Below, piece after piece: positions 22,701-32,748 of a DNA stretch of 64,000 bases. Source of the DNA: Closterium sp. Naga37s-1 (Eukaryota > Streptophyta > Zygnematophyceae > Desmidiales > Closteriaceae); the NCBI GenBank assembly GCA_947471745.1, contig CANJKZ010000425.1:1034501-1098500 (forward strand), read 5' to 3'. Under the pieces are notes generated by a model, which worked only from the letters and a program-made list of their open reading frames with translations, ran no database searches and was not told the DNA's origin. How positions within the stretch are numbered: the stretch's first letter is position 1; every line of letters begins with the position of its first letter. The position numbers were made by a program, and so were the translations under genes.

Positions 22701-24865
22701 TGGCGGTCACAAGGGTCTGCATGGCCGTCCGATGTGAGAAGCTGCGACGGAGTTTCTGAGAGGTTCGAGAGCAGGTCCGGTGGGATAATAGGCGGGTGGG
22801 AGTAGGTGTGGAAGACAGGCGGGTCGGTTAGGAGGTCTGGCGGTAGCAATTCCAGGAGCGTGTGGTGGAGGTAGATTAAGGAAGTCTCTAACTCCCTCCG
22901 CTGCTCGCGCTCCTCCTGCACCTCCTGCAGCGCTTGCCACTCCGATGACTGCAGCTGAAACACCTGGGTTGAGGGGAAGAGGGAGAAGGGAAACGAGGAG
23001 AGGGGGAGAGGGGGGGGATGAGTGGGCAACAGTGGTGTAAGAGAGGAGCAGAGGAAGAAGGGAGGGAGAGGAGCACAAGAGGCGATCGCGCTGCTCGCGC
23101 TCCTCCTGCACCTTCTGCAGCGCTTGTCACTCCGATGACTGCAGCTGAAACACCTGGGTTAGGAGAGCAATGGAGAGGGGAAGAGGAGGACAGGGGGAGG
23201 ATGCGCGGGGAACAGTGCCGAGGAAGAAAGGGAGGGAACAGTGCCGTGCGGGGAGGTGCAGGAGGTGCGCAGGAGAGAGGAGCACAAGAGGCGCTCACTA
23301 CACCTCCTGCAGCGCTTGCCGCTGCGACGACTTTTGAGGCGCCTCAAAAGTAAGCGCTTGCCGCTGCGACGACTGCAGCTGAAACACCTGGGATAGGGAG
23401 AAGAAAGGGAAGACGGGGAGAAGGCGAAAGGGGGAGGATGAGGTGTGAACAGTGCAAGCGGGGGAGAGTGACCATCTGCGTGGGTAACGCTTTTGAGGCG
23501 CCCAGAAAACAGTGCAAGCGGGGAGAGTGACCATATATGCATGGATAACTATCTCGACGACTGAGCGTCGCACAGGAGAGTAAAGGCGGAGGCGAGTGAG
23601 ACGAGTGAGTGGCTAACCACAAAGGCGAGTATAGGCAGAGATAACTGAAAGTCACACGGCGAGAGAGGGGGGAGGCGACTGAGGGACCGTCTCCATGTCT
23701 CGCTGGTGCTGCCCCTCGTACCTGCTGACCACCTCCCTTAGCCCATTGTAGGGGAGCGATACACACCGACAGTGTAGGCAGAGCCGGCTGAAAGTCGCAA
23801 GGGGAGGGAAGGCAGAGGCGACTGACCGTCTCCGTGTCTCGCTGGTGCTGCCCCTTGTACCTGCTGACCTCGTCCCTTAGCCTCTCCATCTGCTGCTCCA
23901 CCGCCTGTGGTCGGAGAGAGGGTGGGAGAGGGGGGAAGGCGAGAGAGTGTGGGAAAGGGGGGAGACGAGAGTGTGGGAAAGGGGGGAGACGAGAGTGTGG
24001 GAAAGGGGGGAGACGAGAGTGTGGGAAAGGGGGGAGACGAGAGTGTGGGAAAGGGGGGAGACGAGAGTGTGGGAAAGGGGGGAGACGAGAGTGTGGGAAA
24101 GGAGGGAGACGAGAGTGTGGGAAAGGGGGGAGACGAGAGTGTGGGAAAGGGGGGAGACGAGAGTGTGGGAAAGGGGGGAGACGAGAGTGTGGAAAAGGAT
24201 TCACCACAGACTAGAAGAGCAGAACAGATAAGGGAAAATTGTATTTGACATTCGCCCTCTCCACCGCCCCTCTGAGACTCCAACGTACGCCCTCTAGCCC
24301 GCCGGACCCTCCCTTTACCCCTCCCCTCCCCCCACGCACCGCACTCCGCCATACCCCGTTCCCCCGTCCGCCGCACCTTCATGCCATCTTCCGCCAATGC
24401 GCGCAGTATCCGCTCCATCTCCACCTCCTCCCGCAGCGCTTCCACCACACTCACCTCCCCCTCTCCCCCCTCCTCCCCCTCCTCCCCCTCCTCCCCCTCC
24501 TCCCCCTCCTCCCCCTCCTCCCCCTCCTCCCCCTCCTCCCCTTCCTCCCCTTCCCTACACTCCTCCCTCTTCATTTCGTCCTCCCCCCCTGCCCCGTCCG
24601 CTTTTTCGCCATCCTCCGTCACCTCCTCTTCCCTTTTCTCCTTTTCCACCTCACCATCCTCCTCCTCCTCCTTTTCTCCTTCATTTCCATCCTCGTCCCC
24701 ATCCTCGTCCCCTTCCCCTTCCAGATACTCGCTTCCGTCCTCTCCGCATCTCCGTTCCTCCTTGAGCCACGTCAGCCTGACATCAGCCTCCCTCTGATGC
24801 TGCTCTGCGCGCTTCCGCCTATTCGCCTCCTCTTCGAGCTTCGCGGAATCTTCGTCCATCAGCAT
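18089..24865 (-). CDS. Large coiled-coil, His-rich low-complexity protein, unknown
   Basis: Exons on the minus strand 24865-24377, 23904-23827 and 22963-18089, all phase 0 with GT..AG, giving about 1813 residues. The N-terminal third of the ordered part is a coiled coil: LEEEANRRKRAEQHQREAD, an acidic (EEG)n block, EALREEVEMERILRALAEDG, AVEQQMERLRDEVSRYKGQ, then VQEEREQRRELETSLIYLH and LLELLPPDLL. The large last exon is low complexity: Ser/Ala-rich stretches, Glu/Arg blocks, two Cys clusters (CPCCQLEGLQWLCEGCG near residue 960; CCRCDDCAGLDQAWC near 1180), a long His-Gly/His-Glu alternation (near 1205-1300), then Gln/His-rich sequence and a Ser-rich end YRL. I do not recognise the family. The (EEG)n block, the His tract and the tandem ETSQ/ETSH segments are repeat expansions within coding sequence. 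Exon 2 and the start of exon 3 have decayed copies in the introns. Confidence 0.7.
19640..19925 (-). repeat. CATGCC hexamer array encoding a His-Gly/His-Glu tract
   Basis: About 45 hexamers (CATGCC or CATGCT/C variants). On the coding minus strand they read as alternating HG and HE, about 95 residues, preserving frame because the unit is 6 bp. Possible metal-binding tract; function unknown. Confidence 0.85.
20238..20280. repeat. Two palindromes at the junction of a coding tandem duplication
   Basis: TCTTGAG-ACGT-CTCAGAGG (from 20238) and TTTTTGAG-ATGT-CTCAAAAA (20261-20280) separate two nearly identical about 64-bp copies of CCTGCCTGCTCTTTCC..GGTATTC (about 20176-20236 and 20280-20341). In the protein the junction reads VFETSQKSSSETSQD between two copies of LNTKQPQNGIRAGM. 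Confidence 0.85.
22511..22526. repeat. Palindrome CTGAG-ACGT-CTCAAAA in coding exon
   Basis: Encodes FETSQ on the minus strand. Part of tandem units of about 87 bp together with the copy at 22598. Confidence 0.75.
22598..22613. repeat. Palindrome GTGAG-ACGT-CTCAAAA in coding exon
   Basis: Encodes FETSH on the minus strand. Neighbouring units further right (to about 22760) lack the palindrome, so the tandem units with and without it can be compared. Confidence 0.75.
23090..23160 (-). other. Decayed copy of exon 3 start of the coiled-coil gene
   Basis: Repeats CACTCCGATGACTGCAGCTG plus AAACACCTGGG, the acceptor and first codons (VFQLQSSEWQAL) of the real exon at 22963, together with CGCTGCTCGCGCTCCTCCTG from further in. 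Confidence 0.75.
23300..23395 (-). other. Second copy of exon 3 start, itself duplicated around a palindrome
   Basis: GCGCTTGCCGCTGCGACGACT occurs twice, at about 23312-23332 and 23354-23374, with the palindrome 23330-23351 between them. The second copy ends with the acceptor-like CTGCAGCTGAAACACCTGGG. Confidence 0.8.
23330..23351. repeat. Perfect 22-bp palindrome, centre GCGC
   Basis: AC-TTTTGAG-GCGC-CTCAAAA-GT, perfectly self-complementary, at the junction of two tandem copies of an exon-edge fragment in intron 2 of the coiled-coil gene. Confidence 0.9.
23491..23509. repeat. Degenerate palindrome TTTTGAG-GCGC-CCAGAAAA
   Basis: Flanked by two copies of CAGTGCAAGCGGGGAGAGTG (first near 23450 with one extra G, second from 23510). 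Each is followed by ACCAT and a TGGGTAAC/TGGATAAC box. Confidence 0.75.
23690..23760 (-). other. Decayed copy of exon 2 of the coiled-coil gene
   Basis: Minus-strand reading gives MGLREVVSRYEGQHQRDMETV, a copy of the real exon 23904-23827 (LRDEVSRYKGQHQRDTET). Confidence 0.75.
23945..24195. repeat. 24-bp minisatellite in intron 1 of the coiled-coil gene
   Basis: About ten near-identical copies of ACGAGAGTGTGGGAAAGGGG-GGAG. One unit carries GGAGGG. Confidence 0.9.
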
Positions 24866-26600
24866 TTACTCCGGGTAGTAGGTCTAAACGCGTTCTACGC
24901 CGTGAATCATGTCAATAGCCATTTAACCCTAATCTTTCATTGCGCGGGAGAGCTCTGGCTACGGTCGAGTCGCCCTTCTGTGTAAACGTTCGGCAGCATG
25001 CTAATAAAGCCGCGTTGACTAAGCATCTCTGGGTCAGTCAGCGATAACAGTTTCGACGAGATGGCTTCCGTGATAGGAGAAACGCTACGATGACTTGTAG
25101 TAACACGACTCTGCCGTTGCGAGTGAAGAAGGACTGACCAACGAGGAGCAAGCCGACGTGGCGTTGTCACTCTTGCAGAGCGATTATGAGCTCCAGATAA
25201 GTTATTTAGTCAACGCGAACATCACAAACTAAAATCTCATCGCCGCGCACGACTGATGAACGCATGCATTAGCCACGGACACAGCTTCGGAGAGAACCAG
25301 GTCGCAAGTAAGCATCGCGTCGCACTGGTGGAGGTGAGAGCAGCATGTTCGTGAACACATGGAAACACAGCAGCGTACTTACGATGGCACAGAAGCAATG
25401 TGTCGTATTTTCGAGGCTAATCAGCCGCACCTAATCAGTTGCCTCGCCCCGTGTGTAATGCGAGGCAGCGGCGTAGGGTATGCTGCTCAGAAGACACAGG
25501 CAAGGCAGGCGGGTTCACTGGGGGCTGGTGTCCCGCAGACACCATTGCACCTCGTCGAAACGCTTAGGAACGTGCGATTTATTTTTGGTAACGTACTCCA
25601 CCGCGTAGAGTGAAGTTTGCACGCACAATTCGAGGATGAAGCAATGGAGTGGAATCGAAATACGAAATCGCGGATGTGGTTGGTTCCGAACTGAAGTGGG
25701 TTCCGGAACAGACGGACGGCCAGAACAAACCAGTCAGCCCCTAGGGGCAGATGAACGGCGGAGATCTGCTGAGTCTGGCACCCAAACGCAGCCTCGGGTC
25801 GAGAGTAGCGGGGGAGGCGTGCAGACAATGGCAGGTGGCAGGTAAAGGGAGTGCTGCGCGCGCCTGATCACATTGGGGCTCTAGGCGGACTGCGATCCGT
25901 ACCGGGCTCCGCTCCAATGCGGGGAAGGTGCGCTAGGCGGAATGCAGGGGGCTCCACACGACACGGGGAGGTATGGTGGTTGGGGAAAAGGGGGAATGTG
26001 CTGGACCTCGACGTGACAAGCACGCACCTGGTTTCACGCGCTCCGGCAATCGCGCTGTTTCGTGGTGTCAGTTCAATGCACCAGATCAGCAACAGGTTCG
26101 TCTGGCCAATACGGTGGTGGTATCTGGTCAGCGAAACACCAGCCCCAATCAGCTGTATCATTTAGTTCCAATTATACCGGAAGTTTCTGTAACGGCTGGC
26201 CCAAACTGGCAACCACATTTCACAGAACGAATCAAGTCCAAACACTGTCTGCATCCGTCACTCATGTTACCGTATGATCAGCCGTGAAATCTGACCCAAC
26301 CACTCAACGTCGAGGTGGGGGTCAGATAAGCTGCTCAATAGCGAGGCCCGCGGCAATACTACGCGCCACTCCCGGTGACAGGTGACAGGAACACAACAAA
26401 GCACGATATCAATGTCGTAAAAGCTTGTGTGCAAAATTCATTCTCCAACTCCTATGTTGGGAATCCGTTATTGGAATGAGGTGTGAGGACGTAACGGGCA
26501 ACTTCAATAAGGAGTACAGACAGATAACACTTGCTAATTTTCCTGCCTTCGCCTTTCAATTATACCGTTGGTTTTGCTGCTCGCAATTTCCATTCCCGCC
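24866..26600. other. Divergent intergenic region
   Basis: Between the coiled-coil gene (minus) and APE1L (plus), which are divergently transcribed. No gene, RNA or transposon termini recognised. Promoters of both are expected here. Confidence 0.45.
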
Positions 26601-29600
26601 ATGAAACGCTACTTCAAGCCGGTCGCGAAAGCAACGGCTCCTGAAAGAACCTCAACCGCTTCGGAAGGACATAGAGCAATCGAGGCAGGGAAAGATGGCG
26701 GAATGGCGGAGAGGGACGGGGGAACTGCAGAAAAAGGTGGGGAGATGACGGACGGGCGCAGAGCTGGGGGGAAATGCGCAAGGGAGGGGGAAACATTTGG
26801 AGGAGTCAAACGTCCTGCGGAAGACTCCCCCGCGGAGTACTGTCGCTAATCCGTTCGCGATAGAATCTCGCCGAAAAGTGATCACGATAGCAGTCGCGAC
26901 GCGACTGGGACAGGCATGAGAATGCGGAGAGATATCGGTTGTGAAGGTCAACCTCACGTCGGAGTAGCAGTAGCGATTGGACGTGCGGAGAACAATAGCC
27001 CAAGTGAGGCAGCTTCTATCGAGAGGAATTCAGGGGGGAAAGAATGGGAGCACGGAGGGGAGCAAGGTGGGGAGCGAGGAAGAGAGCAAAGAGGGGAGCA
27101 ACAGGAATGTGGGGATCAGGGCGAGCAACGGCAATCAGCGAAGGACGGCGAAGCAGCGCAGAAGGAATGAGTTGCGCATCAAGAGCCGTTGAGGTGCGCG
27201 GTCTGGTCTTCACCTGTCTGGTCTTCACCTGTCTGGTCTTCACCTGTCTGGTCTTCACCTGTCTGGTCTTCACCTGTCTGGTCTTCACCTGTCTGGTCTT
27301 CACCTGTCTGGTCTTCCCCTGTCTGGTCTTCCCCACTTCTTCCCCCACTCTCTCCCCACCCCCCACCACCCTGCCCCCTACCCACCACCCTCCTTCCCAG
27401 AATCATGTCTTCCTGCTCCGACAGTTTCCTGCTCCGATTAAGGCACAACCGGGCGGAGTTGATTGGCTTTATCTGCAAGCACTTGCCTGATGTCATTGCG
27501 ATCCAGGTGATTCCGGCAGAGCGAGTCAGGTGGATGCAGCAGAGCGAGTCAGGTGGATGCAGCAGAGCGAGTAAGGTGGATGCAGCAGAGCGAGTCAGGT
27601 GGATGCAGCAGAGCGAATCAGGTGGACGCAGCAGAGCGAATCAGGTGGACGCAGCAGAGCGAATCAGGTGGATGCAGCAGAGCGAATCAGGTGGATGCAG
27701 CAGAGCGAATCAGGTGGATGCAGCAGAGCGAATCAGGTGGATGCAGCAGAGCGAATCAGGTGGATGCAGCAGAGCGAATCAGGTGGATGCAGCAGAGCGA
27801 ATCAGGTGGATGCAGCAGAGCGAATCAGGTGGTTGAGGTAGAGCGAAGTCCTTCTACTGTAGACTTGCAGGGATCAACATGAATCAGCGTTTCTGTTGAG
27901 TCGACTCAAAGGTCTGAAAGAATCCTACTGACTCCTGAAGGCATCAACATGAATTTTCGAACTCATCAAGCCACGCTGCATCATGACTGCTCTGGTGGGT
28001 TAACAGGCTGAATTGCTTTTCCTGACTCCCTTTCCCTTCCTATTCCCCTGCCTACGCTACGCCTCTCCCTTTTCCCCCACCCCTTCCCCTCTCCTTTCCC
28101 CATCCCCCCTTCCCCCCTTCACTCCTTCCCCCGCCACCCCATCTGGGGCGCTGGAGGTGCGTCTGTCTGCAGCAGCAGGGCGGAAGGAATATCCGAGTCA
28201 ACTCGAATATTTCTTCCCTTCCCCCTCCTCCCTCCCCTTCCTCCTCCTCCTCCCCCTTCCCCATTTTCTCCCCTCCCCCGCCCCCCCACCTGGCAGGAGG
28301 TGCGCATGCCAGCAGCAGGGCGGAAGGACGGACCTCTCAACCAATCAGAGCTTAAGGATGACACGAAGCAGGCCCGGGAGGAGAGGCAGGTGGATTGGGG
28401 AGGAGAGGGGGGTAGAGAAGGAGGAGAGGTTAGTGGGGAAGGGGAAGGAGGGGTAAAGGAAAAGATAAACCAGACGGTTTTGGGGGGAGTGGAAAGCAGA
28501 GAGTAGGAATGGAAGTGACTGGCTTAGTCACTTGCATTCCGCACAACCTCTGAGCTTAGGTTTAGCTTGAAATCCTTTTGTTTTCTTTGGTTCTTTTCCC
28601 CTCTCCCTCTCTCCCTCACTCCCTCTCTCCCCCTCTCCCTCTCTCCCCCTATCTCTTCCTGTCCCATGTCAGTTCATGCAGCATGTTGTAACGTCACCAC
28701 CATTCTCCCAGTATTGAGACGTCTCAAAACCACCATTCTCCCAGTATTGAGACGTCTCAAAACCACCATTCTCCCAGTATTGAGACGTCTCAAAACCACC
28801 ATTCTCCCAGTACCGGGTTTGGTGGTCCCTTGCCCCCACCTTCACTCTCCCTCTCTCCCTCTCCCTCCCCCTCCCCCCCTCCCTTTCCCTCACCCTCTCA
28901 CCCTCTGATCCTCTCTGCCTCTCTCCCCTTCTCCCCATGTCAGTTCATGCAGCATGCATTGGCATCACCACCGTTCTCCCAGTACCGGGTGTGGTGGTCC
29001 CTCGCCCCCACCTGGTCTCTCCCCCTCTCCCCCTGTCTCTTCCCTTCCCCTCCCCATGTCAGTTCATGCAGGATGCACTGGCGTCGCCGCCGTTCTCCCT
29101 GTACCAGGTGTGGTGGATGTCCCTTGCCCCCACCTTCACTCTCCCTCGCTCTCTTCCTGTCTCTCCCAAACGGTCCTTTCTCTCCCTCCCTCTCCCCGTC
29201 TTCCCCGTGCCAGTTCATGCAGCATGCATTGGCATCGCCGCCATTCTCCCTGTACTGGGTGTGGTGGTCCCTCGGCCTCCCTTCACTCTCCCTCTTTCTC
29301 CCCCTCTCCCTCCCCCTCTCCCTCTCGTCCTCTCTCTTCCCCCTGTCAGTTCGTGCAGCATGCACTGGCGTTGCCGCCGTTCACCCTGTACCGGGTGTGG
29401 TGGTCCCTCGCCCCCACCAAGTATGCCAGCACAGCCATGCTGCTCAAACGCTCCCTGCTGCCCCACCTCCTCTCCGCCTCCTTCTCCCTCGATGTGAGTG
29501 AGTTTAGTGCGGTGCTGTGCGGTGGGAGCAGATACGGATGACGTCTCCCTCTTTGTCTTTCATCCCTCCGCTTCCTCAACACCTACATGCCAAACCGCGT

Positions 29601-32600
29601 CTTCTCCAAGGACTTTCCCAGCACAGCGCTGCCCTAACCCAACCTGCTATTTCTCTCCCTCCCTCCGCCCCACCCCTCTCTTCGCAGGTAGGAGCAGTGG
29701 AGCAGAGGCAGCAGCGGAAATAGAAGCACAAGCCAGACAGGCGCTCAAAACAACGGCTTCTCCAAAGACTCTCCTGGCTTCCCTTACTGTCCCCCTTCCC
29801 CTCCTCCCCACCCCCCTTTCTACAGGTGGGAGCAGCAGAGAAGAGAAAACAGCACGAGGCAGATGGGAGGGCAGTCATCCTGGAGTTTTCATCCCTCCGT
29901 CTCCTCAACACCTACGCGCCAAACATTTTTGAGGCGCCTCAAAATTCGTCTCCTCCACCTACGTGCCAAACATTTTTGAGGCGCCTCAAAAGTCGTCTCC
30001 TCAACACCTACGTGCCAAACATTTTTGAGACGCCTCAAAAGTCATCTCCTCAACACCTACATGCCAAACATTTTTTAGGCGCCTCAGAAGTTGTCTCCTC
30101 GACACCTACGTGCCAAACATTTTTGAGGCGCCTCAAAAGTCGTCTCCTCAACACCTACGTGCCAAACATTTTTGAGGCGCCTCAAAAGTCATCTCCTCAA
30201 CACCTACGTGCCAAACATTTTTGAGGTGCCTCAAAAGTCATCTCCTCAACACCTACGTGCCAAACATTTTTGAGGCGCCTCAAAAGTCGTCTCCTCAACA
30301 CCTACGTGCCAAACATTTTTGAGGCGCCTCAAAAGTCGTCTCCTCAACACCTACGTGCCAAACATTTTTTAGGCGCCTCAAAAGTCGTCTCCTCAACACC
30401 TACGTGCCAAACATTTTTGAGGCGCCTCAAAAGTCGTCTCCTCCACCTATGTGCCAAACATTTTTGAGGCGCCTCAAAAGTCGTCTCCTCAACACCTACG
30501 TGCCAAACATTTTTGAGGCGCCTCAAAAGTCGTCTCCTCAACACCTACGTGCCAAACATTTTTGAGGCGCCTCAAAAGTCATCTCCTCAACACCTACGTG
30601 CCAAACATTTTTGAGGCGCCTCAAAAGTCGTCTCCTCAACACCTACGTGCCAAACATTTTTGAGGCGCCTCAAAGGTCGTCTCCTCAACACCTACGTGCC
30701 AAACATTTTTGAGGCGCCTCAAAAGTCGTTTCCTCAACACCTACGTGCCAAACATTTTTTATGCGCCTCAAAAGTCGTCTCCTCAACACCTACGTGCCAA
30801 ACATTTTTGAGGTGCCAAACATTTTTGAGGCGCCTCAAAAGTCGTCTCCTCAACACCTACGTGCCAAACAACACCTTCTCAACACCTACGTGCCAAACAA
30901 CGCCTTCTCAACACCTACGTGCGAAACAACGCCTTCTCAACACCTACGTGCCAAACAACGCCTTCTCAACACCTACGTGCCAAACAACGCCTTCTCCAAA
31001 GACTCTCCCAGCTTTCCCCGCCGCACCGAGTGGGACGATCGCATCCGTCGGTTTCTCACCAGCGACGCCATGCGATCCAAGCCGTTCATCTGGCTGGGCG
31101 ATCTCAATGTGAGGTGTGGATGTGAAGGGGTGATGTCGAGGACTCGTTTCCACTCAGCCTGGTTTACTCCTTTGTTCAAGGGAAAACAAAGCTTCTGCAA
31201 TGTCAACTAATATTTTTTGGGGGGGGGGAGGTGGAGGGGGGGGGTTGTCGCTTCCATATTGGTTCACCCTCTTTCCCACTTCCATCCTGTCATATGTGAG
31301 TCACTCTGGAGATTTTTCATACGTCAACCTCTCTCCCGCTTCCACTCCACCGCTCTTCCTTCTCCCTGCCCAACACCAGTCCAACAGATGATGATGTCAG
31401 CGACCGAGTTCTTTCGTACGGCGACCAATGGCGAGCCGGCTACTGATCCCGGGGTGAGACTCGGTAGACTTCTAGCATTGTGATAGACGAATGTGAGAGG
31501 AGTATATATACCAGGTGCACAACGTGCTGAACCGCCTACACGCACCTGCGAAGTGGGTGCGCACATGCGCACACAGTCACCTGCAATTGCAACGCTGGCA
31601 AGGTGCCTTGCTGCAGCGTTATATATACATGTATATTTATTACTCTGGTCTTAGCTTAGGCTGATGAGATGGTTTGCGAGTTTCTGGAAAGCCCAAATCC
31701 CTTCGTCCGAACTCGTTGTTTCTTCCCTCCTACCTCTCGATGCGGTTGGGCCGCAGGACCGGGGCCAGCCTGGGTTCTCTGTCAACGAGCGGATGAGATT
31801 CGCCCAGACTCTGAAAAGGTATGTGTGTGTGTGTGATAGAGGAAGTGTGCCAGGTGGTGCGGATCGGGAGGAAGCGGGGAGGGAGAGGGTGAGAAAGGGA
31901 GTGGAAGGGGGGGTCTCTGTGTAGAGGAGAAAGGAATGATCGGAAGTCCTCGCGTGGTCTAACCCCTTTACTGTATTTTCCTTGTGCTAGTTGCCCCCCC
32001 CGTAACTTCCAGTCCTCTTCTCCCTTCCTCTCGCTTCCTGTTCCTCCTCTCCTCGTCCTCTCCTCCTCACCTGACCAGGGCTGGCCTAACAGACGTGTAT
32101 CGCCACATGCATGCAACCAGGGCTGGCCTAACAGCTCACTGAGCTATGTCTGGATCTTGCACGCAACCAGGGCTGGCCTAACAGCTCACTGAGCTATGCC
32201 TGGATCTTGCACGCAACCAGGGCTGGCCTAACAGCTCACTGAGCTATGTCTGGATCTTGCACGCAACCAGGGCTGGCCTAACAGCTCACTGAGCTATGTC
32301 TGGATCTTGCACGCAACCAGGGCTGGCCTAACAGCTCACTGAGCTATGTCTGGATCTTGCACGCAACCAGGGCTGGCCTAACAGCTCACTGAGCTATGTC
32401 TGGATCTTGCACGCAACCAGGGACATGCAAGCAGGCTTCATGTGGGCTTTCAGGTGCCTCGAAAACGCCCTCTCTTCCTCTCCGTCCTCACATCCCCTCT
32501 CGCCCGTTGTTCTCCTCACCAGAGCTGGCCTGACAGACGCCTATCGCCACATGCACCCCGGCAAGGACATGCAGGCAGGATTCACGTGGTGTGGCAACCC

Positions 32601-32717
32601 TGTGGGGAGGTGTGTGTGGCGAGTATAAGGTGCCATGCCCACACACACACGCACACACACACACGCGCGCGCGCGCAAACACACACGCGCGCGCAGACAC
32701 ACACACACATACACGCA

Positions 32718-32748
<31 letters not shown>

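Noticed and set aside
24866..26600. Several open frames of 60-110 residues
   Set aside because: No recognisable domain, no consistent codon pattern and both strands equally open; treated as intergenic.
29921..30850. CRISPR-like array
   Set aside because: Regular palindromic repeats with fixed spacing, but the spacers are identical exon-derived sequence, the host is a eukaryote, and there are no cas genes.
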